From JAPLKB01 sp964532465 (GTDB lineage: Bacteria; Desulfobacterota; Syntrophorhabdia; Syntrophorhabdales; Syntrophorhabdaceae), in contig CAZHHX010000015.1 in assembly GCA_964532465.1 (NCBI GenBank), positions 1 to 64,000 of the forward strand: a stretch of DNA of 64,000 nucleotides, read 5' to 3'. Below the pieces are notes generated by a model. That model was not told the DNA's origin. It worked only from the letters and a program-made list of their open reading frames with translations, and did no database searches. Shown here piece by piece: positions 52,613-62,696 of the stretch (positions are counted from its first letter, which is position 1; every line of letters starts with the position of its first letter). Position numbers and translations under genes: made by a program.

Positions 52613-54529
52613 ATGTGCGGTATTTGCGGCATATATAATTATTCCAAAGATTGCCTTATTGACGAAGGGCTTCTAAAAATAATGGCTAGGTCCATACGCC
52701 ATCGTGGTCCGGATGATGAGGGTTTTTATATTGATGGTAATATGGGCTTGGGACACGAACGTTTGAGTATCATCGATTTATCAGAGGCGGGCCGTCAGCC
52801 AATGACGAACGAGGACAGCCGATTCTGGATCGTGTTTAATGGGGAAATCTACAATTACCTCGAACTGCGTCAGGAACTTGTCGGCAAAGGGCATAAATTT
52901 AGATCGCATAGTGATACCGAAGTTGTTCTGCACCTCTACGAAGAGAATGGGACTAAATGCATCAATCGACTTAACGGCATATTTGCTTTTGCAGTCTGGG
53001 ACCGTCAGGAAAAAACTTTATTTGCCGCGCGGGATCATTTCGGCGTGAAGCCCTTTTATTACATTATTCGTGACGGAGCTTTTTGCTTTGCATCCGAAAT
53101 CAAGGCATTTCTTCACGCACAACAACTTATACCTGGATTGTGCAAAGATGCTTTGGCTGACTATTTAATATTCCAATTTTGCCTTGGTGAAAAGACACTT
53201 TTTAAAGATGTTTTGAAACTATTGCCAGGTCATTATCTTTTCCTTAAGGCAAGTGGAGATTTTAAGGTCACAAAATATTGGGATTTGGATTTCAATATCG
53301 ACACCTACCACACGGAAGAATATTTTGAACACCAACTCCTTCGTCTGATCGAAGATTCAGTTCGTCTCCAATTACGGGCTGATGTCCCCGTAGGTGCGCA
53401 TTTGAGCGGCGGTCTTGATTCATCGACAATCGCCTGTTTGGCCTCATCTTTGGTTGATTCAAGCATTCACACATTCAGCGGCGGGTTCAAAGACGGTCCG
53501 CAATACGACGAAACTCATTATGCCCGGTTGGTTGCAGAACAGACAGGCGCTCATCATCATGAAGTATTTCCGACAGAAAATGACTTTGTGACAATATTGC
53601 CAATGTTGATTTATTTTATGGATGAGCCCGTTGCCGGTCCAGGTCTATTTCCACAGTATTTTTTATCAAAAATGGCGGCGCAGCACGTAAAAGTTGTTTT
53701 GGGCGGGCAAGGCGGAGATGAAATATTTGGCGGCTACATGCGCTATTTGGTCGCCTACTTGGAGGAGTGCATCCGGGGTGGGATCGAGGGTACGCAAAAT
53801 GATGATCGGTATGTTGTGGGCTTCGAATCCATCTTGCCGAATTTGACCCAATTGCAGGGCTACCAGCCGATGCTTCGTTATCTCTGGCAGGATGGTCTTT
53901 TCGAAGCGCCTGAAAAACGCTATTTTCGGTTGATTGACAGAAGCAACGAAATACGAAACCTATTATCCTCAGATATCTTCTCAGAAAAGTCGACTTACAA
54001 TCCTTTTGATTCCTATCAGGAAATATTTAATGAAGGCAATCTCCTGTCTTTTATCAACAAAATGACTCGATTCGACATCAAGACCCTTTTGCCTGCCCTT
54101 CTCCAAGTGGAGGATCGTACGAGCATGGCCGTCTCCCTTGAATCTCGGGTTCCCCTCCTGGATCATAGAATCGCAGAACTTGTTGCTTCCATGCCTCCGA
54201 AAGTAAAGTACAAAGGAGGGCGGTCGAAACATATCTTCCGAAAAGTCATCCAGCATGTCATTCCAAAAGAAATACTGAACCGCAAAGACAAGATGGGCTT
54301 TCCTGTGCCGCTGAATGAATGGTATCTGAGAGAGCCAGTGAAAAGCTTTGTTCGCGAAACGCTATTTTGTGAAAGATCACGAACAAGGGGTATTTTTAAT
54401 CACAAGGCAATTGAGCCCTTGCTGAACAGCGAGCGTCCCTATGGCCGTGCTATATGGGGATTGCTCTGCATGGAACTTTGGTTTCAGCAATATATAGACG
54501 GTGATTATAAAGAGCATTGTGCAGTATGA
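52613..54529 (+). CDS. asnB: Asparagine synthase-like amidotransferase (second copy)
   Basis: 638 residues with the AsnB plan: MCGICGIYN (Cys2), SIRHRGPDDEGF, IVFNGEIYNYLELR, and in the synthetase domain HLSGGLDSSTIAC and GGQGGDEIFGGYMRY. Sequence differs throughout from the copy at 45013-46989, so the two are not a recent duplication and may modify different residues. Amidation of a hexuronic acid or an amino-acid substituent is the usual inference in glycan loci. Confidence 0.9.
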   Translation: MCGICGIYNYSKDCLIDEGLLKIMARSIRHRGPDDEGFYIDGNMGLGHERLSIIDLSEAGRQPMTNEDSRFWIVFNGEIYNYLELRQELVGKGHKFRSHSDTEVVLHLYEENGTKCINRLNGIFAFAVWDRQEKTLFAARDHFGVKPFYYIIRDGAFCFASEIKAFLHAQQLIPGLCKDALADYLIFQFCLGEKTLFKDVLKLLPGHYLFLKASGDFKVTKYWDLDFNIDTYHTEEYFEHQLLRLIEDSVRLQLRADVPVGAHLSGGLDSSTIACLASSLVDSSIHTFSGGFKDGPQYDETHYARLVAEQTGAHHHEVFPTENDFVTILPMLIYFMDEPVAGPGLFPQYFLSKMAAQHVKVVLGGQGGDEIFGGYMRYLVAYLEECIRGGIEGTQNDDRYVVGFESILPNLTQLQGYQPMLRYLWQDGLFEAPEKRYFRLIDRSNEIRNLLSSDIFSEKSTYNPFDSYQEIFNEGNLLSFINKMTRFDIKTLLPALLQVEDRTSMAVSLESRVPLLDHRIAELVASMPPKVKYKGGRSKHIFRKVIQHVIPKEILNRKDKMGFPVPLNEWYLREPVKSFVRETLFCERSRTRGIFNHKAIEPLLNSERPYGRAIWGLLCMELWFQQYIDGDYKEHCAV

Positions 54530-54845
54530 ATTATTGGAACTGGATGACAGAACAAAAAACGAAGGATCAATATTCTTTATACAAGATTATTAATATGGCT
54601 CACAAAACTTTTTCTGCAACAGTTACAGAAAAAGCATAATATTCTTAAAAGCTAATGCAGGCTGTGGTTTGGACAATTAAGAGAAATTCGTTCAATGTGA
54701 ACGAAAGCATGGAAAAACCGATATAGGCAAAGTTCAAACAAAACAATCCAGCGTATCCGCAAAGCTTAGAAATGATTTTTGCTTTAAATCATTATTCCGG
54801 GTTCATGTTTTTTGTTATTTTTCAAAAGAAAGATGCTGCGAGTAA
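54530..54845. other. Intergenic region with one AT-rich hairpin
   Basis: 316 bases without a gene. CTTTTTCTG (54608-54616) and CAGAAAAAG (54626-54634) form a 9-bp perfect stem after asnB2. No T-run follows the stem, so I do not call it a terminator. Confidence 0.45.
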
Positions 54846-56162
54846 ATGATTTTAATACCCAGTCATACCCTTTTAAAGCAATATGTAGTAGAAGAACTCG
54901 CCGTTTATTGGCAAAAAAAAGAAGGTATTCTTGCGTTGCCGATTCCTGCATTCCCGTGGCCGCAAGAAGAACCATTGCCGCCTCAGATGAAATTTGTCGC
55001 TTTGCCTGCATGGGCCGAAAATATAGGTGTTAATGGAGGCATTTTAGTTCCAGCGCAATTTAGCAAAAACAACGATGATTCATCGGCATGGGCAAAAACG
55101 GATTGGTTTTCCACAATCTTCTGGTACCTCAACGGAATCTCGGAGCGGGCATTTGAAGCGCAATACGGCCCGATTCACTCGTACAGCTATCGGCTGAAGG
55201 GATGGGATCAACGTATATGGGGCCATGCCTGGGTTAACCGCATCGCGCTGTTTCTACGATGTTGGGCGGCAAAAGTAAAAAACACGGATGAGATTTCCTT
55301 GTTAGACCTTCTTTCTGATCCGGAAATCATTATTACGCATGATCTCGACGCAGTCAGCAAAACCCTGGCTATTCGTTGCAAACAATTCGTATTTCAAATA
55401 TTCAAAATCATAAAGCAACTTCTCTCTGGGCAAGTTCGAGCTTCATCAAGAGAAAGTCGCAAAGCACTCCAATTTTTCTTTGGGTGCGGTAATTATGACC
55501 ATCTTGGAAGGGTTACAAAAATTGAAGCGCAGATGGGGCTCCGCAGTTATATCAATGTCTATGGGGGGTGTGGTGGTTGGCGTCGTGTACCAAAACAGAT
55601 GCTTTTTGATCCAGGATACTCGATATCAGATGAAAAACTATCTATGCAGTTGAGGAAGCTACACAATGATGGTTGGATTATTGGGCTGCATCAATCGTTC
55701 GACTCATGGAAAAACGCAGAGGAGATGGTCAAGGAAAGAATGAAAATCGAAGAATTTGTGGGCACTGCAGTCAAAAGCTGCCGTCAGCATTGGCTCCGTT
55801 TCAGTTGGGCACATACCTGGAAGGCACAGCAATCGGCCGGTCTTTCCCTCGATATGACGCTTGGCTTCAACGATCGCCCGGGGTTCCGCAATGGAGCGGC
55901 AATGCGATTTCATCCTTGGGATTTTGATTCCAAGAAACCTATGCGCCTTGTATCTATTCCTTTGGTATTGGTAGACTCTCAGCTATATGACTATCTGTGC
56001 CTGATAGGAGAAGAAATCGAGCTTGAAATTAATCACTGGATTAAAGAGATAATGGCCACAAGGGGAGCAGCATCGATTTTATGGCATCCCCATACCATAA
56101 GCGACGATTATGGTTGGTGCAAAGGTTTCGAGTCGGTCTTGAAAGCGGTTGAGGTGAATTAG
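54846..56162 (+). CDS. Polysaccharide deacetylase-like protein (CE4/NodB-related)
   Basis: 438 residues. Weak but ordered marks of the NodB-type fold are visible: TITHDLD-like IITHDLDAVSKT near residue 155 (Asp pair), IGLHQSFDSW near 280 (His), AHTWKAQQSAGLSLDMTLGF, RFHPWD, and SILWHPHTISDDYG at the end. The N-terminal 140 residues form a separate domain seen in related glycan-locus proteins. Deacetylation of an N-acetyl sugar is possible but unproven. No signal peptide is seen, so it may act on a lipid-linked intermediate in the cytoplasm. The start is AGTAAATG at 54846 with a poor ribosome binding site. Confidence 0.55.
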   Translation: MILIPSHTLLKQYVVEELAVYWQKKEGILALPIPAFPWPQEEPLPPQMKFVALPAWAENIGVNGGILVPAQFSKNNDDSSAWAKTDWFSTIFWYLNGISERAFEAQYGPIHSYSYRLKGWDQRIWGHAWVNRIALFLRCWAAKVKNTDEISLLDLLSDPEIIITHDLDAVSKTLAIRCKQFVFQIFKIIKQLLSGQVRASSRESRKALQFFFGCGNYDHLGRVTKIEAQMGLRSYINVYGGCGGWRRVPKQMLFDPGYSISDEKLSMQLRKLHNDGWIIGLHQSFDSWKNAEEMVKERMKIEEFVGTAVKSCRQHWLRFSWAHTWKAQQSAGLSLDMTLGFNDRPGFRNGAAMRFHPWDFDSKKPMRLVSIPLVLVDSQLYDYLCLIGEEIELEINHWIKEIMATRGAASILWHPHTISDDYGWCKGFESVLKAVEVN

Positions 56163-56340
56163 CGTGTGTGAAGAAAAAAGTACCGGTGGGAGGGTAGTTT
56201 TAGAGACATTTTCTATTTATATACAAAGGCGTAGCTCTAATTAATAGATGAACTTCCTTACTACGGAGATTGTATAGTAATTTACAATGTATTCTAACCG
56301 CCCTTCGATTTTTGTTAAAACCATTATTTAGAGGCCGAAA

Positions 56341-57891
56341 ATGCAGGAATTCACAACAAATTGTTTAGCTGTCCATGACCAAGGACAGAATATTAATAAG
56401 ACAATTATTATGTTAATACTAGATGAAGGTAATCGTGGAGCAGTAGTTTTGTACGAGATTCTAGTCCAAAAAGGTTTCTCATGCAAATTCGTTTATTTCC
56501 TAGTTGACGACAATGAGAACAAACTGGCTTTAAAAAATTTGATACTAAAGTCCGATACAATGCTTATTGGGTTCAGCTTTGCATCGCAATCTACACAGGT
56601 AGCATTCAATCTATCAAAATATTTGTCTGTTGAGTGCCCATCAATCCCAATTGTATTTGGCGGAATTCATCCTACTGTAGACCCTATGTCATGTATAGAC
56701 CACTGCGATGCTCTCTGCATTGGTGAGGGAGAATTAACAATATTAGAGATAGTTGATCTAATATCAAAAGGAGAAAATTACTTAACAGCAAAAAATTTAA
56801 TGTATAAGACAGATACTGGGATTATTCAAAATAATGCATTATATCCTCTTATAGAAAATTTAGATTCATTGCCCTTGCGCCGTCCATATACAGAAGATTA
56901 CATAATCATAAAAAATGGTATAGCTGTATCTGTTGATAAACATAGATATTTTGAGATTATTCCTATAGCGAGGACATGTTACATTCAAAATTTTTCAAGA
57001 GGATGTCCATATGCGTGTGACTATTGCTGCAATTCAGTATATAAAGATATTTATCCCAAGTGGTCAAAAATTAGAACAATGAGTGTCTCTTCAACAATAA
57101 ATGAGATAATTGAAAATATTAAAATTAATCCCGAGATCATCAAGATATTTATTATTGATGACTGTTTTCTTGCTCATAACGGTAGTTGGTTGTTAGAGTT
57201 CACAGAATTGTGGCGAGAGAAAGTTAATAAGGAACTTAATTTTTATACGATTCCAGAGTATGTAAAGCGCGAAAAGTTGGAGATTCTGAAAACAATTGAC
57301 CTATGTTATTGTTCGGTTGGGCTTCAATCGGGTAGTACAAAAACTAATGCTTTTTATAATAGAAAGTTCTCGCGTAAAAGATTTCTTGAAGCGTGTGACA
57401 CAATTCGACTAATGGGTTTGGGACTAGTTGTTAATGTAATATTTGATAATCCATGGGAAGAAGATGAGGATATTTTTGAAACAATTGATGTTTTAACTGA
57501 CATAAAAAAACCCTACTATATTATTCAATATTCGTTGAAAATTTATCCTGGCTCTAAAATGCATAAGAAATTTCAAGATGTAGGGTATACAATTCCTGAC
57601 TTTAATTTATGGTATAGTAATTTTAGTGTAATTCAGCCTACTGATGCAAATAAAGCTATAATATTAGCACAGTTTTTGCCCAAGAAAATGTTGATATATC
57701 TATTTAAGAACCGTTATAGCAATTGGGTTAAAGTTTTATTAAGGATAATCTATTTTTCAGCCTGCTTGATTATGCCATTGCACACTCTACGCATATGTGG
57801 GTCAAAAAGTCTTAAACGTAATTTTCTTATTGCCTTTAGCTTTAAAAAACATGCTATCAGATATGTGAAAGGGCTACTTGGTTTTGTGTAA
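56341..57891 (+). CDS. B12-binding-domain radical SAM protein
   Basis: 516 residues. The N-terminal 150 residues look like a cobalamin-binding domain (LILDEGNRGAVVLYEIL, LIGFSFASQS, VFGGIHPTVDP, CIGEGE); the radical SAM cysteines are in SRGCPYACDYCCNS (Cys222, 226, 229). IFIIDDCFL and VGLQSGSTKTNAFYNRKFS follow in the barrel. This class includes methylases and enzymes with no known reaction. The gene is AT-rich. It lies in a 178-base-separated start of the last block, and its partner or substrate cannot be named. Confidence 0.82.
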   Translation: MQEFTTNCLAVHDQGQNINKTIIMLILDEGNRGAVVLYEILVQKGFSCKFVYFLVDDNENKLALKNLILKSDTMLIGFSFASQSTQVAFNLSKYLSVECPSIPIVFGGIHPTVDPMSCIDHCDALCIGEGELTILEIVDLISKGENYLTAKNLMYKTDTGIIQNNALYPLIENLDSLPLRRPYTEDYIIIKNGIAVSVDKHRYFEIIPIARTCYIQNFSRGCPYACDYCCNSVYKDIYPKWSKIRTMSVSSTINEIIENIKINPEIIKIFIIDDCFLAHNGSWLLEFTELWREKVNKELNFYTIPEYVKREKLEILKTIDLCYCSVGLQSGSTKTNAFYNRKFSRKRFLEACDTIRLMGLGLVVNVIFDNPWEEDEDIFETIDVLTDIKKPYYIIQYSLKIYPGSKMHKKFQDVGYTIPDFNLWYSNFSVIQPTDANKAIILAQFLPKKMLIYLFKNRYSNWVKVLLRIIYFSACLIMPLHTLRICGSKSLKRNFLIAFSFKKHAIRYVKGLLGFV

Positions 57892-57977
57892 CCTAATATC
57901 TCCATTGAGAGGGCTTATTATTAAAAGCTGCACGAGTTAAAAAATTGCATAATCCCAAAAAGAGATAGGCATTATGT

Positions 57978-59078
57978 ATGACAGGAAAAGGGAGAGCCCA
58001 TGTTTGGCACCCTGTTCCTACTGCAAAAGTACAGATGACAGAAAAGAGAATTATTAGTTTTGAAGTTTCCGAATATGATCCTGAAAAACATGAAAAGCTA
58101 TGGGTAGCTTTTCTGAAAAAATATTCCGATATTACGCCTTACCATACACGTGAATGGGCAAAAGTAGTAAAAAAAGTTTTTAACTTTAAAGAAAAGTCGT
58201 TGGTGTGTATCGATAGCGAAGGAAACCTGACGGGGATTTTGCCTCTCTGGCTCGTCAACAAGCATAGAGTAATCAATTCTCCCTGGAGAGATAGAGCGGA
58301 TATGATCGTGCTTGATTCAATGAGCGGAGAGCTTATTCAACGCTGGCTCAGTGACATGCCTTATGATTTGATTCTTAAGGATTGGAGCCATGGCTTGCCT
58401 TCAGCTAATTTCTTTCTCGAAAAATATTGGATCACATCATGCGTCGATTTAACAGGGGGAGAGGAATTTGTCTGTAGAGGATTGAACAGCAGCGTGCACA
58501 GGAATATAAGAAAAGCCAGAAAGCTCGGTGTCGAAATAATACAGGACACAACATATGAAGGTATGATGAAATTCTACCTATTGTTTAGGAAGACGAGGAA
58601 GAGGCTGGGAGTTCCGATTTACATGTGGGATCTTTTTGAGAGTATGCTGAGTTATCTAAATAATGGTATGATGCGGCTCTATTTGGGATATTTGAACGGT
58701 CATGCCATAAGCGGAGCGCTGTTTCTCGATACTCACAATGCCTCAATTTATGCGTATGGTGCTTCTGATTATAAATATCAATCGACACGTGTAAACGATC
58801 TACTTTTTTTTTATGCAATATTGGATAGCATCAACTTAAAGAAAGGGTTATTTGATTTTGGGGCTGATTCTCCCGGGCAGGAGAGCCTGTTGAGATTCAA
58901 AAGAAAGTGGGGAGCGGTTCAAAAAACCCTTCCTACTGCTCACAATATAAAAGGATTTGACATCGCTAAAAGCGATTTCAGCTCACAAAAGTATCATTTT
59001 GCCAGACAATTGCTCAGTTGTTTCCCTGAATGGATGCTGACCTGCATTGGAAGTTTCATGTCGAAAAGAAATGGTTAA
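57978..59078 (+). CDS. FemAB-like/GNAT acyltransferase
   Basis: 366 residues. Two GNAT-like halves fit the FemAB/BioF2-like acetyltransferase group: SITPYHTREWAKVVKKVF and LPLWLV in the first, SSVHRNIRKARKLGVEI, YLGYLNGHAISGALFLDTH and AYGASDYKYQSTRVNDLLFF then FDFGADSPGQESLLRFKRKWG in the second. The last motif is very typical of this group. Members attach an amino-acid or acyl group to sugars or peptides. The true start may be the ATG at 58035, since the first 19 residues are not conserved-looking. Confidence 0.8.
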   Translation: MTGKGRAHVWHPVPTAKVQMTEKRIISFEVSEYDPEKHEKLWVAFLKKYSDITPYHTREWAKVVKKVFNFKEKSLVCIDSEGNLTGILPLWLVNKHRVINSPWRDRADMIVLDSMSGELIQRWLSDMPYDLILKDWSHGLPSANFFLEKYWITSCVDLTGGEEFVCRGLNSSVHRNIRKARKLGVEIIQDTTYEGMMKFYLLFRKTRKRLGVPIYMWDLFESMLSYLNNGMMRLYLGYLNGHAISGALFLDTHNASIYAYGASDYKYQSTRVNDLLFFYAILDSINLKKGLFDFGADSPGQESLLRFKRKWGAVQKTLPTAHNIKGFDIAKSDFSSQKYHFARQLLSCFPEWMLTCIGSFMSKRNG

Positions 59079-60753
59079 TAAGATGGGCAAAGCTGTCCCA
59101 GATGCAAGCGATTGTCAACTCTGGAATTTTGCTTTTTTGAAAGAAAGAATACTCAACGAAGTAAATAAGGACATAAACAGTAAGACTTTCGGTTGCTGTG
59201 ACAGACACTTCTGGGGATGGAAGTTTAAGGACTTCCCCGATTTAACAAAGCAATATTCTCTCTATCCCTTTAGCATCCTGATGGACGAGCGGTCCAACTA
59301 TGAGGTAGATATTTTCAAAGGGATGGTGTTATCCTGGCAACGTTTCCTGAGTAAGGATGGAAGTGCAGACCAATGTTTTCCAGGTGAAATGAGTGCCGGG
59401 CCGACTTTATATGTACTGCATGCAATTCTCTCAAGCTACGGAAGTATTTCACGCACATTCACTAAAAGTGAGATAGATTCACTGAATAAGTCCATAAGGC
59501 AATCGCTTACTTTCTCTCTCAGGTATCCTGAAGCATATGGTTTTGTTGCAAATCATAAGGCTCTTTTTGCCCACTGTTACTTGCTGGCTCATACGATTTT
59601 CGGGGACAGTAGCTATTACGGAGCGTACCAAAGGGAGTTAGCGAGTATAACCTCCCACTTTCAAGAAGGGTGGTTTTTGGAGTATGAGACAGCAGACCCA
59701 GGATATCAGACACAATGCTTGCATTATCTGACTCTATGTTATCACATTACATCCGATCATGAATTGAAACTCCTGATTAATGAAAGCATAGAAAAATTCT
59801 CTTCGTACTTTGTTTTTCCTGACGGTAGCTATTCCGGAATATTTTCTGGAAGGGGCACCGAGATTTTGTATCCATACCCCTTCATCTATTGGGGTAATGA
59901 GTCGGCACTTTGCCTGGAAATTGTACAATACCTGTATTCCGTTAAGAGGGGAACTGCCCTCGTAAAGTGGTATGCTATGGATTATGAGAGCCTTATTCGG
60001 CTTGGAACGAATTATCTCCTTTCGCAGAGCGGATTTGGGGAAATGAGACCAAGCGATTCATTCTCGCATCTGCCCTGTCTAAACAAGTTTAGTAAAACGT
60101 GGGATAAAGCTGGCCTGCATATTATTTCAGATGATAGTAAGTATATGGTTATTAACTTTAAAAGGGGTGGTATCTTCAAGCTTGTTGGCAAGAAAAGTGA
60201 GGCACTTATTGAGGATGCTGGGTATGTTATCGGTGAAAAGAACTCCAAGTTTGTAAGCTCGCTCTTTCGTTACACTTCTTCATGCGAGTACGAAAATGGG
60301 AAACATTATAAAATAAAAACTAATTTTTTCAGAAATCTGGATAATTATCTTGACTCTCTGAAAATGATAGGGTTGCGATTCCTTAGCTTCAAGCTGACCC
60401 GCTTTCCTTTTTTGCTGAAGATATTGAAGAACATAATGGTGCGTGTTTTAATGCAAAGGAAAACGCCGGGACCATTTTCCTTATTAAGAAAGATAAGAGA
60501 CGAGGGCGACATCCTTACTATTACAGATACTATAATATGTACAAGAAAGACTGGGGCAAAAAAGCCTTTTGAACTATCATTAAACGGAAAACTGATCCCG
60601 TTTCATATGGCCTCTGCTGGCTACTTCCATGACGGTAAGTTAAACTATATGTATGATTACGATATTAAGGGCCAGATGATGACCAATCATTGGGATACAA
60701 GGATAGCAATTTCTTTTGAGGATGATAAGGTTTTTATCAAAAGGACAACATAG
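59071..60753 (+). CDS. Toroid-fold protein, heparinase/alginate-lyase-like
   Basis: About 560 residues. The N-terminal 300 residues look like an alpha/alpha toroid: GAYQRELASITSHF, EGWFLEYETADPGYQTQCLHYLTLCY, repeated helix pairs, then a beta-rich C-terminal half, as in heparinase II/III- and alginate-lyase-type proteins. No signal peptide is seen, which argues against an exported lyase, and I could not confirm catalytic Tyr/His. Start is uncertain: ATG 59071 or 59083, or a longer frame from 59047 that overlaps the FemAB gene. It sits between the FemAB-like and SPASM genes and is probably co-transcribed with them. Confidence 0.45.
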   Translation: MVNKMGKAVPDASDCQLWNFAFLKERILNEVNKDINSKTFGCCDRHFWGWKFKDFPDLTKQYSLYPFSILMDERSNYEVDIFKGMVLSWQRFLSKDGSADQCFPGEMSAGPTLYVLHAILSSYGSISRTFTKSEIDSLNKSIRQSLTFSLRYPEAYGFVANHKALFAHCYLLAHTIFGDSSYYGAYQRELASITSHFQEGWFLEYETADPGYQTQCLHYLTLCYHITSDHELKLLINESIEKFSSYFVFPDGSYSGIFSGRGTEILYPYPFIYWGNESALCLEIVQYLYSVKRGTALVKWYAMDYESLIRLGTNYLLSQSGFGEMRPSDSFSHLPCLNKFSKTWDKAGLHIISDDSKYMVINFKRGGIFKLVGKKSEALIEDAGYVIGEKNSKFVSSLFRYTSSCEYENGKHYKIKTNFFRNLDNYLDSLKMIGLRFLSFKLTRFPFLLKILKNIMVRVLMQRKTPGPFSLLRKIRDEGDILTITDTIICTRKTGAKKPFELSLNGKLIPFHMASAGYFHDGKLNYMYDYDIKGQMMTNHWDTRIAISFEDDKVFIKRTT

Positions 60754-60755
60754 TA

Positions 60756-61904
60756 ATGAAAATCGAGAAGATTAAAAATACTTTTAAACATGTTGGCTCG
60801 GGGAAAAATGTTAACCTGTTTACATTAATCAGAAATGCTTTACCATACTATATTTCAGAGAGGGGCTATGCATTTACCCCCCTCACGATTTTTCTCTCAG
60901 TGAACAGTATCTGTAACCTGCATTGCAAAATGTGTGATGTCGGTCAGAAAAATATTAAAAGTTCATTTTATAAAAACTTAAGGCCGGAAAGTGACGAGAT
61001 AAAATTAACAGCTCAAAGGCTAACCGATTTAATCAAAGAAGCGGGTAATTTTAACCCTAAACCGAGAATATCAGTGACAACAACAGAACCCTTGCTGTAT
61101 AAGGGTATCTTCGAGGTCGCACAATTGGCGTCTGAAAATGGAATGGAATTCCAGATGACAACAAACGGATTGTTGCTTGACAGATATTTTGATGAAATTT
61201 TTGCGTCAGGCATTCATGAATTGGCAATATCGATTGATGGGAAAGGAAAATTGCATGATGAGATAAGAGGGGCAGACGGTTTATATAACCGAATAAAGAA
61301 CTCGCTTTCTGTTATCGGCCAGATGAAGAAAAATGCGAATCTTGAGTTTCCTAAAATATCTATCGTGACTACAGTTTCAAATTTTAATTACAACCATTTA
61401 ACCGAGTTTGTTGAAGATGTGGACGAAGGCCTATATGATCGTTTAATCGTAAGCCACATGAATTTTATAGATAAAGGAATGGCTGAGGAGCACAACCGGG
61501 ACTTCCCGTTTGTCGGCATTGCAGATATAGCGGGACTTCCGGGAGAAACAGATAATTTTAAAGTTGATGCTGATGTGCTTTACAAGCAGATAAAATATAT
61601 AAAGAGTAACTATTCTAAAGCATATTTCTCGCCAGACTATGACCTGAAGGATTTGAAAGTCTTTTACAACGAGCCGTCCAGGGTTGTTTGGGACAACAGA
61701 TGTTATATCCCGTGGTTTGTGATGGAGATTCTTGCCAATGGCGATGTTATTCCATTAACACGTTGCATATATCTTAAAATGGGCAATGTATATGAGAATT
61801 CTTTGGCAGAGATATGGAATGGCCCCAAATTTATGGAATTCAGAAAGCATTTGAAAAAACATAAGAGATTCCCTGTTTGTAAAAGATGCCGGGGTCTCTT
61901 ATAA
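60756..61904 (+). CDS. Radical SAM/SPASM protein
   Basis: 382 residues. The 4Fe-4S cysteines are in SICNLHCKMCDVG (Cys53, 57, 60). A SPASM-like C-terminal part has CYIPWFVMEILANGDVIPL, RCIYLKMGNVYE and CKRCRGLL, giving cysteines for auxiliary clusters. TNGLLLDRYFDEI and SIDGKGKLHDEIRG are regular barrel strands. Known relatives modify peptides or sugars; substrate unknown. It ends at 61904 and the formyltransferase ATG begins at the next base. Confidence 0.85.
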   Translation: MKIEKIKNTFKHVGSGKNVNLFTLIRNALPYYISERGYAFTPLTIFLSVNSICNLHCKMCDVGQKNIKSSFYKNLRPESDEIKLTAQRLTDLIKEAGNFNPKPRISVTTTEPLLYKGIFEVAQLASENGMEFQMTTNGLLLDRYFDEIFASGIHELAISIDGKGKLHDEIRGADGLYNRIKNSLSVIGQMKKNANLEFPKISIVTTVSNFNYNHLTEFVEDVDEGLYDRLIVSHMNFIDKGMAEEHNRDFPFVGIADIAGLPGETDNFKVDADVLYKQIKYIKSNYSKAYFSPDYDLKDLKVFYNEPSRVVWDNRCYIPWFVMEILANGDVIPLTRCIYLKMGNVYENSLAEIWNGPKFMEFRKHLKKHKRFPVCKRCRGLL

Positions 61905-62696
61905 ATGGATGTTATTTTATTTGGCAGCCCTCTGAATCCGCTTTCAGCAGTTGCCGCAAACTATTTTAAAGATAAACGCAATTTGAAGTTAATCGTTCTG
62001 CCAAAAGGTATGCCTATCGATATTAGCGGAGGCTTTACTTATTTTTGTTCTCAGGTATGTGTTGCGGCTTTTCGCTATTTCCAGGTCTTGCTGAGAATGA
62101 GCGGAATGAAACGTGATGGTCATTACTCGTGCCTGCTTGAGTTCGTGAAAGATAATCCATTTATTTCAATCATTTATTGCCAGCGAGGAGATATCGATCT
62201 CGAACAGCGGATCTGTTCAGCGGTTAGCGAGGAGGAAATAGGTGAACATATTATTTTTAGTTGTATCTTTCCCTTCAAGATACCAGTTGGCTTTAAGAAA
62301 TTTAAGCATCTGATAAATATGCACCCGGGGATGCTTCCCGAAAACCGGGGGCCCAATCCTTATTTTTGGGCACTCGCCATGCAAAAAAAGACAACAGGTA
62401 TCACATTCCATGTTTTAACTGATAAGATGGATGAGGGACCTGTTTTATTTCAGAAAACTTTTGATATCGATGCTGTTTTTTCAGAATATGGGCTTGAGAA
62501 GCTTTCAGCAGATTTGTTGAAGAAATCACTCCCTGTTTTTTTTGATTCTTTAGGAGAGTTCTGCGCTAATCCATCACCACAGGTGGAAGGAACTTACCAT
62601 AAGACACCGGGACGTGATGACAGGAGACGATATAGACGATATTCGTTGTTCAAATTAAGAGACTTCCTTAACAGGCAGGTGACCGAGAATGTATAA
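61905..62696 (+). CDS. Formyltransferase-family protein (Fmt-like, intact)
   Basis: 263 residues. The active-site set of Asn, His and Asp is complete: INMHPGMLPENRGPNPYF (Asn138, His140) and TDKMDEGPVL (Asp176). It would use N10-formyl-tetrahydrofolate to formylate an amino group, possibly of an amino sugar. It has a shorter C-terminal tail than tRNA formyltransferase, and it is not closely related to the pair at 28682-30065. It overlaps the methyltransferase gene by eight bases. Confidence 0.85.
   Translation: MDVILFGSPLNPLSAVAANYFKDKRNLKLIVLPKGMPIDISGGFTYFCSQVCVAAFRYFQVLLRMSGMKRDGHYSCLLEFVKDNPFISIIYCQRGDIDLEQRICSAVSEEEIGEHIIFSCIFPFKIPVGFKKFKHLINMHPGMLPENRGPNPYFWALAMQKKTTGITFHVLTDKMDEGPVLFQKTFDIDAVFSEYGLEKLSADLLKKSLPVFFDSLGEFCANPSPQVEGTYHKTPGRDDRRRYRRYSLFKLRDFLNRQVTENV

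Noticed and set aside
54608..54634. Terminator after asnB2
   Set aside because: The stem is AT-rich and no T-run follows it.
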